A DNA stretch of 64,000 nucleotides from Anaerorhabdus sp036641015 (GTDB lineage: Bacteria; Bacillota_I; Bacilli_A; Erysipelotrichales; Erysipelotrichaceae), in NCBI RefSeq assembly GCF_036641015.1, contig NZ_JAVWFO010000004.1, forward strand, positions 1 through 64,000. Direction: 5' to 3'. The first letter of the stretch is position 1. Each line of letters starts with the position of its first letter. The notes under the pieces are model-generated. The model was given only the letters and a program-made list of their open reading frames with translations, did not search any database and was not told the DNA's origin. This document shows positions 35,647-44,596 of this stretch, in pieces. The position numbers were made by a program, and so were the translations under genes.

Positions 35647-35691
35647 TACATTTGTCAATTTAAATATATATTTCTTCTCTACGTTTGTCAA
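35647..35691 (-). promoter_or_regulatory. Promoter with paired BlaI-type operators, operon 2
   Basis: The plus strand has TACATTTGTCAA (35647-35658) and TACGTTTGTCAA (35680-35691), starts 33 bp apart. On the minus strand the upstream copy contains the -35 box TTGACA (35686-35691), with TATATT (35663-35668) at 17 bp. The second copy lies just past the -10. Confidence 0.8.
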
Positions 35692-35700
35692 TATAGAAAT

Positions 35701-35731
35701 TAAAACAATAGAGATTGTCATTCGACAATCC
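35701..35731 (-). terminator. Probable terminator of M56/BlaI operon 1
   Basis: GATTGTC-GAAT-GACAATC is a 7-bp stem after the BlaI stop; the following U-run (TCTATTGTTTT) is interrupted. Confidence 0.5.
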
Positions 35732-35739
35732 CTAGGAAG

Positions 35740-36108
35740 TTACTTCATTTTACTTAAAATAGATTCTAATTCATTTAACTCATTATCATCTAACTCTTCT
35801 GTTTCAACCAAAGATAATATAAGTGATTTAAGTGATCCATTATGGATTTTATTATAAAGCCAAGTAGTTTCTAACTTCTTATATTCTTCCTCTTTTAAAA
35901 TACTATAGTAATATTTTAATCTTCCCTCTTTCTTACTACCTACATATCCTCTTTCTTCTAACCTTGTTAATAACACTTGAACCGTTGACATCGTCCAGGA
36001 CTTATCAAGTTTCTCTAGAATTTCACTAGTTTTAATTGGTTCTTTTTGTAACCACAAAACATTCATAACATCAAGTTCAGAATCTGGTATTTTTTTTATA
36101 GCCATCAT
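35740..36108 (-). CDS. BlaI/MecI-family repressor, copy 1
   Basis: This 122-residue BlaI/MecI-type winged-helix repressor contains IPDSELDVMNVLW, WTMSTVQVLLTRLEERG, and the wing KKEGRLKYYYSIL. It should bind TACA-type operators as a dimer and be inactivated by the linked M56 protease. Here the repressor is downstream of the protease gene (17 bp), the reverse of the second operon. AAAGG precedes two adjacent ATGs; the first is used. Confidence 0.93.
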   Translation of the reverse strand: MMAIKKIPDSELDVMNVLWLQKEPIKTSEILEKLDKSWTMSTVQVLLTRLEERGYVGSKKEGRLKYYYSILKEEEYKKLETTWLYNKIHNGSLKSLILSLVETEELDDNELNELESILSKMK

Positions 36109-36125
36109 TATTTTTACCTTTCTAA

Positions 36126-38354
36126 TTAATCTTGTGAAATTGATATATTAATTACACCATTTATAAAGTCACTTGCAATGTCAAAATATGCATCTTTATC
36201 ATCTTGATTAGTTAATAAATTATTCTCATATCTATAAGTTTTCATTTCCTCTGACTCACCTTTAAATTCAAAATAATATGTTTGTAATAAATCATTAGGA
36301 TTTTCTTGCTTAATATAAACTAATTGTTGTTTTGTATTAGCAACACTACTCTCATAGTATACATAAATACCATTACTATTATCTACCGCTATTTTAAGTC
36401 GAGGATCATAATTTGCTGGAACATTGATCGATATACCATTGACTCCTGTCTCATATATAGTGATATCTTCTTTTTGTAACATTGTTTCTTTTCCATCTAT
36501 CACTTTTAATTCATTTGGAACTGAATAATAGTATCCAAAATCAGGTTCAATTGGACTAATATTAAATTTATCATCTTCATTTACAATAATTTTGCTTGTA
36601 TTAATATTATTCACATTCATATTAATTCCATAAAATTGATAATTAGTTTTGTTTATTTTTTCAATTACATTTTCTAATGAATCATAATCTGAAACTTGAA
36701 TAGTTGTAGAGTTATATCGATTAACATCAACCTGAAATCCACATTCTTTGCTTACTTCTTGATTTAATTCATAATTCTTTAAACTTATTTTTCCATTAAG
36801 TACATTTCGAATATAACTATCATCAACACTACTCATATAATATGAATTAAATTCCTTGTTATTTAATTTATTATCAGTAGAAAAAGTAGTAACATCCAAA
36901 TTATTTTCATCTATTGGTGTTATTAATGTACAAATATTTTTTAAATTCATTAACGTATCATCATTTATTAGAGTACCATTAAGTTTATACTGCACATTTG
37001 AATACACACGGTTTATATCAAGTGTTTCAAATGAAATTATACCAATCGCATAATTTCCATAATTAAAATAAGTCTGATCGGGATAACCAATGTTTAATTG
37101 TTGATTTACATCATTTGTTTTTGTTATAAATGATTTTGTGGATAGAATAGCTCCATCATCATATTTAAAATTCATTGCAAACTCTACTTTATCATAATCA
37201 TTTGTTGAAATTAAATTAAAATCATCTATATAGTAGTAACCATCATCTGTTGAAGGATTCAATACTAATTCAATTTCATTAAAGAATTTATATACAGTCC
37301 TATTATCATTCTCTATTTTAGTAACGACATCATTTATTTTTAATGTATTACTACACGATACAAGGGACGTGGTAACCGCAATTAATAGAAGTGATATCAC
37401 TATAATTTGTACACCTTTTGACTTTTTCTTTGTATCTGCAAGTGTTATAAATCTTTCTTTAATATTTTTCTTTTTACTACTAAAACTCGTTGTTAGTATT
37501 GATGTTTGTTTTTTAGTGTTACTTTTTATAAGTGAAAGAATTGTATTCCCATATTCTTTTCGGTAATTCAAATCCTGTCCTTTTAGTACTTCTTCATCAC
37601 ATGAAAATTCAATATCTTTATCTATTTCTTTTTCCATTAAATATACAAAGGGATTAAACCAGTGCAAACTTCTTGTGATTAGAATTAGTACTTTGAATAA
37701 TAAATCATGACGTTTATAATGAACAAATTCATGTTCAAGTATCATCTTAATTTGCTTATCCGTTAAATTTACTTCTGTAATTATGATTTTAGGATGAATA
37801 AATCCAATCAACATCGGACTAGGTAAAAATTCATTTTGATAAACTTGAATATTAGTATTGTATTGGTACTTACCTTCTATTTCTGATAATAACATTTGAA
37901 TATGATTATCACATTTAACACTTGATTTAGAAACCATTCTTGAGTAATAACTATATCTTATTATTTGATATATAAGAGTTATCAATAGAACACTTATCCA
38001 AATAACAAACATAACTTCAAATAAAGATATCGTTTTAGAATCCTCAATTACCAATTCTTTTGTTTCCAAATTCGTTTCTGTAAAATCCTGATTTAACACT
38101 CCCTCTGGATGCGAAACCATTTTTGTATCTGGAATGATAAATACCGTTCTATTTTGAGGTGTGTTTATATCTATTGCTTTAGGAAAAGAAATGTTAAATG
38201 GTAATACTAAACGAATAACTATAAAAAGCCATATGAAATAACGCATTTTAATGCCATATCGTTTATTAAATAATGACTTCAATAATAACATTAACAAAAT
38301 TAATACCGTCATTGATAGTGATACTTCAAGCAACATCATTAATATTTTTTCCAT
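36126..38354 (-). CDS. M56 (BlaR1/MecR1-type) membrane protease sensor, copy 1
   Basis: This 742-residue paralogue of the 32952-35216 protein has N-terminal helices, the zinc motif HEFVH followed by KRHDLLFKVLIL, IEFSCDEEVL, and a final membrane segment. A ~400-residue extracellular region has no penicillin-binding motifs visible. ATG 38352-38354 (MEKILMMLLEVSLS) follows GAAGGAGGAAAT and aligns with the paralogue's MEKMFLMLIEVSVT. The longer frame to 38435 translates the operator repeats into a false TNVGEG duplication. It is cotranscribed with the blaI copy downstream. Confidence 0.85.
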   Translation of the reverse strand: MEKILMMLLEVSLSMTVLILLMLLLKSLFNKRYGIKMRYFIWLFIVIRLVLPFNISFPKAIDINTPQNRTVFIIPDTKMVSHPEGVLNQDFTETNLETKELVIEDSKTISLFEVMFVIWISVLLITLIYQIIRYSYYSRMVSKSSVKCDNHIQMLLSEIEGKYQYNTNIQVYQNEFLPSPMLIGFIHPKIIITEVNLTDKQIKMILEHEFVHYKRHDLLFKVLILITRSLHWFNPFVYLMEKEIDKDIEFSCDEEVLKGQDLNYRKEYGNTILSLIKSNTKKQTSILTTSFSSKKKNIKERFITLADTKKKSKGVQIIVISLLLIAVTTSLVSCSNTLKINDVVTKIENDNRTVYKFFNEIELVLNPSTDDGYYYIDDFNLISTNDYDKVEFAMNFKYDDGAILSTKSFITKTNDVNQQLNIGYPDQTYFNYGNYAIGIISFETLDINRVYSNVQYKLNGTLINDDTLMNLKNICTLITPIDENNLDVTTFSTDNKLNNKEFNSYYMSSVDDSYIRNVLNGKISLKNYELNQEVSKECGFQVDVNRYNSTTIQVSDYDSLENVIEKINKTNYQFYGINMNVNNINTSKIIVNEDDKFNISPIEPDFGYYYSVPNELKVIDGKETMLQKEDITIYETGVNGISINVPANYDPRLKIAVDNSNGIYVYYESSVANTKQQLVYIKQENPNDLLQTYYFEFKGESEEMKTYRYENNLLTNQDDKDAYFDIASDFINGVINISISQD

Positions 38355-38369
38355 ATTTCCTCCTTCACC

Positions 38370-38414
38370 TACATTTGTCAACATCATCGTATTACCTTCA
38401 CCTACATTTGTCAA
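38370..38414 (-). promoter_or_regulatory. Promoter with paired BlaI-type operators, operon 1
   Basis: TACATTTGTCAA occurs at 38370-38381 and 38403-38414, 33 bp apart, inside a 20-bp perfect direct repeat (38362-38381 and 38395-38414). On the minus strand the upstream copy holds TTGACA (38409-38414), with TACGAT (38386-38391) after 17 bp. The geometry is identical to the other operon. Confidence 0.8.
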
Positions 38415-38424
38415 TATGAAATAT

Positions 38425-38453
38425 ACAAAAAACAAGAACTAATCTGTTCTTGT
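38425..38453 (-). terminator. Terminator after the DUF1275 gene
   Basis: ACAAGAAC-AGATTA-GTTCTTGT followed by TTTTTT on the minus strand. The stem overlaps the end of the coding region. Confidence 0.85.
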
Positions 38454-39113
38454 CTCTTCTTTATCTATAAACATTGCGGTAAAACCCACTAATAATAATA
38501 TTGTACATATTATTATTGCATGTTGCCCAAGTCCTTTAATAAATATATTGCCTATAATTGCTCCTGACACAAAGAATACTATCAGTATTATAAACAGGAA
38601 TCCCTTTTCTAGTTCTTGCGCATTTTTTGAATAAAAATACTCACAAAAATATGTAGTTGCGCTTCTAAGATTTCCGATACACATCGTAGTTGATGCTCCT
38701 AAACCATGAATTTTTTTAAAAGATTCTACTTGTAATCCACATCCTAATGAAATTAAACTATTAGCTAATAAATTACTTGATTGAGGAATAAATGAAACAA
38801 CAAATAGTACTATTGCTTCAATTAGTATAGCTACCTGGCGCCAATGAACTTTACTACTATCTAGAAATTTTTTTCTTAAAACAAAGGCACAAGCAATTCC
38901 AATCATAAATGCAATTATTGGAACTATGTAACGTATACAATCATTCCATTCTCCTTCGAACATATGCATTCCTAACAGTAATAAGTTTCCAGTTTGAGCA
39001 TTCGCAAATACTTTTCCACGGAACACATAAGAATAAGCATCCATAAAACCACCATTTATCGCTAACAGTAACCCAAGTCGTACTGAATCTGATATTTGAG
39101 TCGATTTATTCAT
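38439..39113 (-). CDS. DUF1275 (YoaK-like) membrane protein
   Basis: This 224-residue membrane protein of the DUF1275/YoaK family has six or so hydrophobic segments. The family core GFMDAYSYVFRGKVFANAQTGNLLLLG is visible at residues 22-48. No biochemical function is established for the family that I can name. It lies 11 bp downstream of the 5-formyl-THF cyclo-ligase gene, so they are likely cotranscribed, and a terminator overlaps its end. Confidence 0.85.
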   Translation of the reverse strand: MNKSTQISDSVRLGLLLAINGGFMDAYSYVFRGKVFANAQTGNLLLLGMHMFEGEWNDCIRYIVPIIAFMIGIACAFVLRKKFLDSSKVHWRQVAILIEAIVLFVVSFIPQSSNLLANSLISLGCGLQVESFKKIHGLGASTTMCIGNLRSATTYFCEYFYSKNAQELEKGFLFIILIVFFVSGAIIGNIFIKGLGQHAIIICTILLLVGFTAMFIDKEETRTD

Positions 39114-39124
39114 GAAACTACCTT

Positions 39125-39661
39125 CTAGAATTCAGAGTATTCAGTAATAATTTTATCCATCGCAACATCGTGTGCTGAACAAATAAAGTTTTCAACTTGT
39201 TGGTTTGCAAATGCAATACCAATATGAGGTGCTGATACTTTATCTAATATTGAATCATAATATCCCTTGCCATATCCAATACGATGTTTAAGTGAATCAA
39301 ATCCTACCATTGGCACGATCATAAGTTCTACTTTATTTAAATCAAATTCTTCATTTGAAATAGGCTCTAATAGTCCAAATATACCCTTTTCTAAATCATC
39401 AAATGATTTCATTTCAACAAATATTAATGATTTCTTAATTACTTTTGGAACAATTACTGTTTTTCCACTATCTATTAATTCTTGAATTAATTCTTTTGTA
39501 TCTACTTCATCTTTGATACTTACATAAAGTCCAATCACTTGCTTATCTTGACAAAGTTTTTTAACTTCAGTTTTAATTAATCTACTTTTTTCTAATCTTT
39601 CTTCACTACTAATTTCACTACGTTTTTTTAATGCAATTTCTCTTAGTGTATGTTTCTCCAT
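39125..39661 (-). CDS. 5-Formyltetrahydrofolate cyclo-ligase
   Basis: This 178-residue enzyme uses ATP to convert 5-formyl-THF to 5,10-methenyl-THF, recovering stored folate. It shows the N-terminal basic helix KHTLREIALKKRSEIS, YVSIKDEVDTKELI, VPMVGFD and the nucleotide-binding RIGYGKGYYDSIL. Length is typical. A TATAAT (39684-39689) lies 23-28 bp upstream. It is followed closely by the DUF1275 gene. Confidence 0.93.
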   Translation of the reverse strand: MEKHTLREIALKKRSEISSEERLEKSRLIKTEVKKLCQDKQVIGLYVSIKDEVDTKELIQELIDSGKTVIVPKVIKKSLIFVEMKSFDDLEKGIFGLLEPISNEEFDLNKVELMIVPMVGFDSLKHRIGYGKGYYDSILDKVSAPHIGIAFANQQVENFICSAHDVAMDKIITEYSEF

Positions 39662-39698
39662 ATGTTGTCCCTCACTTGACTATATTATAACACATACA

Positions 39699-39734
39699 AA
39701 AAAATAAAGGACCAATCTTAACCGATTGATCCTT
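39699..39734 (-). terminator. Terminator of the suf operon
   Basis: An 11-bp stem AAGGATCAATC/GATTGGTCCTT (one G-U) followed by TTTATTTTTTT on the minus strand. The sufB stop codon lies in its loop. Confidence 0.9.
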
Positions 39735-41121
39735 CCATATCTAATTTTAATAATTGATTTAATTCAACTGCATATTCCATTGGTAATTCTCTTGTAAATG
39801 GTTCTAAGAATCCCATGATAATCATTTCTGTTGCTTGTGATTTAGTTAAACCACGAGACATTAAATAGAATAATTCTTCTTCTGATATTTTCGATACCGT
39901 TGCTTCATGTTCAATTGTACTTGTACGATTATTAGCAACATTTGTAGGGATAGTATCACTTGCAGATATCTTATCTAGAATTAATGTATCGCATTCTACT
40001 TTAGATTTCGCATATTGGGCATTCGGTCCATGAGACACTAGACCTCGATAGTTTACAGCACCACCACGTCTTGCAACTGATTTAGATACAATTGTACTTG
40101 ATGTATGTGGAGCTAAATGAATCATTTTTGCACCCGCATCTTGTATTTGGTTTTCACTTGCAACAGCAATCGAAATTGTCATACCTCTTGCGTATTCACC
40201 AGCTAAAATACATGCTGGATATTTCATTGTAATTTGTGAACCAATGTTTCCATCAATCCATTCCATAGCTCCATATGCTTCAACTTTAGCACGTTTAGTT
40301 ACTAAATTTAAAATATTACTTGACCAGTTTTGAACTGTTGAATAACGACATTTAGCTCCTTCATCGACAAATATTTCAACTACAGCAGCATGTAATGAAT
40401 CTTTAGAATAGTTTGGCGCTGTGCATCCCTCAACATAGTGAAGATCTGCTCCCTTATCCACAATAATCATAGTTCTTTCAAATTGTCCCATTCTTTCTGA
40501 GTTAATTCTAAAATATGATTGTAGTGGCTTATCTAAGGCTACTCCTGGTGGTACATAAATAAATGATCCACCTGACCATACAGCTGAGTTTAGTGCAGCA
40601 AATTTATTATCAGCGCTTGATACAATAGTACCAAAATACTTTTTGAATAAATCAGGATATTCTCTTAATGCACTATCAGTGTCTAAGAAAATTACTCCCT
40701 TATCTTCTACTTCTTTTAACATATTGTGATAAACAACTTCAGATTCATATTGAGTTGATACACCTGATAAAAACTTTTGCTCAGCTTCAGGTATACCCAA
40801 ACGATCAAAGGTGTTTTTTATAGTTTCTGGAACATCATCCCAGTTGCTTTCTTTTTCATCACTTGGGCGAATGTAATAAGTATAATCATCAAAGTCTAAT
40901 TCTTTTAGACTAGGACCCCATGTAGGCATAGGCATCTTCTCAAATAAGTGGAATGCTTTTAAGCGATATTCTAACATCCATTCAGGTTCTTTTTTAATCT
41001 TAGAAATTTCTCTTATTGTATCTTCAGTTAAACCTTTTTTAGTTTTGAAGATACTTACATCTTTATCTTTAAAGCCATACTTATACTCATCCTGTGTTTT
41101 TAGTACATCATCTTGGCTCAT
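39718..41121 (-). CDS. sufB: Fe-S cluster assembly scaffold SufB
   Basis: SufB is the main scaffold of the SufBCD complex. The 467-residue protein has FIYVPPGVALDKPLQSYFR, the HYVEGCTAP cysteine region, beta-helix segments and the conserved end ATVSKISEEELFYLMSRGLT. It overlaps sufU by 4 bp and is last in the operon sufC-sufD-sufS-sufU-sufB, the Bacillota arrangement. This is the only cluster-assembly system in the window. Confidence 0.97.
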   Translation of the reverse strand: MSQDDVLKTQDEYKYGFKDKDVSIFKTKKGLTEDTIREISKIKKEPEWMLEYRLKAFHLFEKMPMPTWGPSLKELDFDDYTYYIRPSDEKESNWDDVPETIKNTFDRLGIPEAEQKFLSGVSTQYESEVVYHNMLKEVEDKGVIFLDTDSALREYPDLFKKYFGTIVSSADNKFAALNSAVWSGGSFIYVPPGVALDKPLQSYFRINSERMGQFERTMIIVDKGADLHYVEGCTAPNYSKDSLHAAVVEIFVDEGAKCRYSTVQNWSSNILNLVTKRAKVEAYGAMEWIDGNIGSQITMKYPACILAGEYARGMTISIAVASENQIQDAGAKMIHLAPHTSSTIVSKSVARRGGAVNYRGLVSHGPNAQYAKSKVECDTLILDKISASDTIPTNVANNRTSTIEHEATVSKISEEELFYLMSRGLTKSQATEMIIMGFLEPFTRELPMEYAVELNQLLKLDMEGSIG

Positions 41122-41564
41122 GAATTATTCTCTCTTTCATCAATCATTTGGCGGATAGCCTTCCAACCTATGGTTGCACACTTAATACGATTAGCTTGTT
41201 TAGATACACCTTTAAGTGCAATAGCTTCTTGTATTATTTCTGGATCATATTCTTTTTCATCAATCATTGCATAATAATTATCAATAATTAAAATAGCTTC
41301 TTCAATTGTTTTACCAACCAATAATTCAGTCATCATTGATGTTGATGCAGTGGCAATAGTACAAGCTACCCCATCAAAACAAATATCTTCTATTTTATCA
41401 TCAACAATTTTTGATTGAACGGTAATATCATCAATACACGAATCTGACGCCATATGCAAAGATGCATACGTGCTATCTTCTTTTAATGCATGATGCCTTG
41501 GATATTGATAGTGATCCATGATAAGTTCACGTAGAACTTGTGGATCATCAAGTAAACCTGCCAT
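41118..41564 (-). CDS. sufU: SufU, zinc-dependent sulfurtransferase partner of SufS
   Basis: SufU accepts persulfide sulfur from SufS through a zinc-ligand swap. The 148 residues include LIMDHYQYPRH, the first zinc ligands in SCIDDIT, GVACTIATASTSMM and the last ligand in RIKCATIGWKAI. The zinc-type SufU spacer between the second and third cysteine is present, distinguishing it from IscU. It overlaps sufB by 4 bp. Confidence 0.95.
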   Translation of the reverse strand: MAGLLDDPQVLRELIMDHYQYPRHHALKEDSTYASLHMASDSCIDDITVQSKIVDDKIEDICFDGVACTIATASTSMMTELLVGKTIEEAILIIDNYYAMIDEKEYDPEIIQEAIALKGVSKQANRIKCATIGWKAIRQMIDERENNS

Positions 41565-41578
41565 AGTTACTCCTCCTT

Positions 41579-42796
41579 TTAGAAAAAGATTCCCACACAG
41601 TTTTCAACTGTAATCTCTTTACATGCTTCTACAAAACGATCTACTTCATCCTTTGTATTATAGAAATACAATGAACAACGAATTGTTTCTGATGCTTCAA
41701 TTAATTCAATTAATATTTTTGCGCAATGATTTCCTGATCTTACTGCCATCCCTTTAGTATTAAGGAAACTTGCAGCATCTTGTGCAAATACATTCTTAAC
41801 ATTAAATGTAATAATTCCGGTTGATGCATTTGGATTATAGATAATTAGATTATCTAATTCCCTAAGTTTATCAATAGCATATACACGTAATTCATGTTCA
41901 TATTTATATACATTTTCCATACCTATTTTTTCTAGGTATTCAATAGCTGCACTTAATCCTAAAACGGCTTCGATTGCAGGAGTACCCGCTTCAAATTTAT
42001 ATGGTGCATCTTTTAGTAAGATATTGCCACATATATCAAATCGAGCATTACTTCCACCACCTAACATGAATGGATCCATTGCTTGTAGTAAATCAAAACG
42101 ACCATAAAGTACACCAATACCGGTAGGTCCACACATTTTATGTCCACTAAATCCTAAGAAGTCTACTCCCCACTTTTTAACATCAGTTGGTACATGTGGT
42201 ACTGATTGAGCACCATCACAAACAACTATTGCTCCATATTCATGAGCAATTTTAGTAACTTCTTCAATCGGTTGAATATATCCCAATACATTTGATACAT
42301 GAGCCATAGCAACTACTTTAACTCTATCATGCATTGCTTTTTTAAAATCTTCTACACTCATTTCACCTTCACTTGAAAGTGGAATATATTCAATCTTAGC
42401 ACCTGTTTCTTCACATACCTTAAACCAAGGTAAAATATTAGAAGCATGTTCAGCTTCCGTTGATAAAATAACATCGCCTTCTTTTAGGAATTTACGTCCA
42501 TAACCATAAGCAACTAAGTTTAAAGACATACTTGCTCCTGAAGTAAATACTATTTCTCTAGTATCGGCATTGATAAAGCGCGCTACTGTTTCTCTTCCCT
42601 TTTCATAATCTTCTGATACTTGATATGATAAATCATAATCTCCACGATGAACATTTGATGTCTCATGGGTATAGTAATTAGTAACTGCATCTATCACGCA
42701 TTGTGGTTTGAATGTAGTTGCTGCATTATCTAAATACGCAACATCATTGTTTTGAATCATTGGAAAGTCTGTTCTTACTTTATTTACATCGAACAT
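41579..42796 (-). CDS. sufS: Cysteine desulfurase SufS
   Basis: SufS is a PLP enzyme that takes sulfur from cysteine for Fe-S assembly. The 405 residues include YLDNAATTFKP, HRGDYDLS, the PLP lysine in FSGHKMCGPTG and the active cysteine in RSGNHCAK, with the short loop of group II desulfurases. Its start overlaps the end of sufD by 13 bp. Confidence 0.96.
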   Translation of the reverse strand: MFDVNKVRTDFPMIQNNDVAYLDNAATTFKPQCVIDAVTNYYTHETSNVHRGDYDLSYQVSEDYEKGRETVARFINADTREIVFTSGASMSLNLVAYGYGRKFLKEGDVILSTEAEHASNILPWFKVCEETGAKIEYIPLSSEGEMSVEDFKKAMHDRVKVVAMAHVSNVLGYIQPIEEVTKIAHEYGAIVVCDGAQSVPHVPTDVKKWGVDFLGFSGHKMCGPTGIGVLYGRFDLLQAMDPFMLGGGSNARFDICGNILLKDAPYKFEAGTPAIEAVLGLSAAIEYLEKIGMENVYKYEHELRVYAIDKLRELDNLIIYNPNASTGIITFNVKNVFAQDAASFLNTKGMAVRSGNHCAKILIELIEASETIRCSLYFYNTKDEVDRFVEACKEITVENCVGIFF

Positions 42797-43596
42797 GACT
42801 CGACCACCTTACTTTCTATTTCTTTCTTCAATTTTTCTTGCAACTCTTCATTATCAATAAATTGTGCTACTGGCATTAAATAACCAATTGTAATTAAACT
42901 TAAAACTTGTTTTTGTGTTAATCCACGTGATTGTAAATAAATCATTTGGTTTTCATCTATTTGTCCAACACTTGTCGCATGACTTGCTTGTACATCGTTT
43001 TCATCTATTAATAATTTGGGAATAATCGTTGCTTTTTGATGCTCATCAAATGTTAATGCACGAGATGTTTGATGTGATGATGAACCATAGGCACCTTTTA
43101 CAATTTTGCCTGTAGCCTCCATTTTATAATGTGCACCTTCAAGTACCACACCATAGTTTTCCATATTACCAGAAGTATTAGGAGCATGTGAGGTACATGT
43201 AATATTAAATAGCTTATCATTTTTACAAAGACTAGCACTTTTAATAACTGCTGTAGCACCTGATTCTTTTAATGATACATTTGTATCTCTAGTACTGTTT
43301 GCTGCATTACATTCACCATACGCAAGATTCAAATAGGAATTCTTATTAACAATATACTTTTCATTAAATGTAATACTTGTATTTGTATTATTCCAAACAA
43401 GCATTGTACATCCAGCATTCTCAAGTACATTCATCGTAATTGAAAGAGTAGATGATTGCTTTACATTAATAAAAACACTAGAAAAGCCATCACAAGTTAA
43501 ATCCAGTGTTAATGGGTCGCTTGTATCGATTATCCATTCCAAATATCCATCAGAAATGACTTCGTTAATTCTTCCACCAACATCGATTAATTTCAT
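42784..43596 (-). CDS. sufD: SufD, short form
   Basis: SufD pairs with SufB on the SufC dimer. At 270 residues this copy is well below the usual ~400-430 and lacks most of the N-terminal region. The beta-helix core and the C-terminal domain are present: DVQASHATSVGQIDENQMIYLQSRGLT, which includes the histidine often invariant in SufD. Overlaps of 4 bp with sufC and 13 bp with sufS show tight coupling. Shortened SufD forms occur in related Bacillota, so this need not be a defect. Confidence 0.9.
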   Translation of the reverse strand: MKLIDVGGRINEVISDGYLEWIIDTSDPLTLDLTCDGFSSVFINVKQSSTLSITMNVLENAGCTMLVWNNTNTSITFNEKYIVNKNSYLNLAYGECNAANSTRDTNVSLKESGATAVIKSASLCKNDKLFNITCTSHAPNTSGNMENYGVVLEGAHYKMEATGKIVKGAYGSSSHQTSRALTFDEHQKATIIPKLLIDENDVQASHATSVGQIDENQMIYLQSRGLTQKQVLSLITIGYLMPVAQFIDNEELQEKLKKEIESKVVESCSM

Positions 43597-44420
43597 ACTT
43601 GAGTTCCCTTTTTAGGTGCAGCACAAGTTCCTAGAGTAAATGTTTTATTTTCTTTTACTTCTAATACTGGTTGAATATTATATTCTTTATATAACCAGTC
43701 ATAACCTTCAGTATCAATCTTTGTTACTAATTCTTCATTGCCTTCAGCAACTATTTTACCATCAACTAACACATGAGCATGTGTTGGTTGTAATAATTGA
43801 TAGAATCTTTCATAATGTGATACCGCCAAAACACCACAACCAATTTCTTTTTGTAATGCTACAACACTACTTGCTACTATTTTAAGTGCATCTACATCTA
43901 ATCCACTATCTATTTCATCTAACATTGCCATACTTGGTTTAAGCATTCTCATTTGAACAATTTCATTACGTTTCTTTTCTCCACCAGAAAAACCCTCATT
44001 TAAGAATCGGTGAGCTAAATCTGGTTTCATTTCCATATCTTTAATTGTCTTTTCCATTTCTTTTATAAATGAAAATAAAGGAATTGGTGTATCACGGCGA
44101 GCATTAATAGCTGCACGTAAAAAATCACTGTTTGTAACCCCTGGTACTTCTTGAGGATATTGCATTGCTAAAAATAAGCCTGCACGACTTCTTTCATCAA
44201 CACTCATTGTTAATACATCAATACCATCCAATGTAATACTACCACTAGTTACAATATATTTAGGGTGTCCCATAATTGCAGACAAAAGTGTACTTTTCCC
44301 ATTACCATTAGGTCCCATTAAAGCATGTATTTCATTTGACTTTATTGTAAGAGATACCCCTTTTAGAATCTCTTTTTCTTCAATACTTACATGTAAATCT
44401 TTTATTATTAATTCTGACAT
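43593..44420 (-). CDS. sufC: Fe-S assembly ATPase SufC
   Basis: SufC is the ABC-type ATPase that drives conformational change of SufBD. The 275 residues show Walker A GPNGNGKST, the signature FSGGEKKRNEI, Walker B MAMLDEIDSGLD and the H-loop AVSHYERF. The C-terminus is longer than usual by about 25 residues. First gene of the operon; the promoter at 44443-44451 faces the prsA promoter across a 176-bp intergenic region. Confidence 0.96.
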   Translation of the reverse strand: MSELIIKDLHVSIEEKEILKGVSLTIKSNEIHALMGPNGNGKSTLLSAIMGHPKYIVTSGSITLDGIDVLTMSVDERSRAGLFLAMQYPQEVPGVTNSDFLRAAINARRDTPIPLFSFIKEMEKTIKDMEMKPDLAHRFLNEGFSGGEKKRNEIVQMRMLKPSMAMLDEIDSGLDVDALKIVASSVVALQKEIGCGVLAVSHYERFYQLLQPTHAHVLVDGKIVAEGNEELVTKIDTEGYDWLYKEYNIQPVLEVKENKTFTLGTCAAPKKGTQV

Positions 44421-44442
44421 ATAGTTCTAAACCTCCTCAAAG

Positions 44443-44451
44443 ATTATAGCA
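44443..44451 (-). promoter_or_regulatory. Extended -10 promoter of the suf operon
   Basis: TGCTATAAT (TATAAT at 44443-44448) on the minus strand, 22 bp before the sufC start. No good -35 is seen. Confidence 0.6.
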
Positions 44452-44540
44452 TATCTTCATCTTTTTGGAGGAAAATAAGCACTTTTTAGCCAAGATATGC
44501 GTATTCACATAAAATTCAGCTAAGCATCACACATTAGAAA

Positions 44541-44569
44541 TTGCAAAAACGTTTGAAATACCCTATAAT
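44541..44569 (+). promoter_or_regulatory. Promoter of the prsA-like gene pair
   Basis: TTGCAA (44541-44546), a 17-bp spacer and TATAAT (44564-44569) on the plus strand, 27 bp before the start codon. Confidence 0.8.
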
Positions 44570-44596
44570 TAGTAAGCGTTTCAAAGGAGGAAAGAC

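Noticed and set aside
38355..38435. N-terminal extension of the M56 protease with a repeated TNVGEG peptide
   Set aside because: The repeat is the DNA operator translated in frame. The ribosome-binding site and paralogue alignment place the start at 38354.
42784..43596. SufD as a truncated pseudogene
   Set aside because: The core and C-terminal motifs are intact and the gene overlaps both neighbours in a coupled operon, so a short functional form is more likely.
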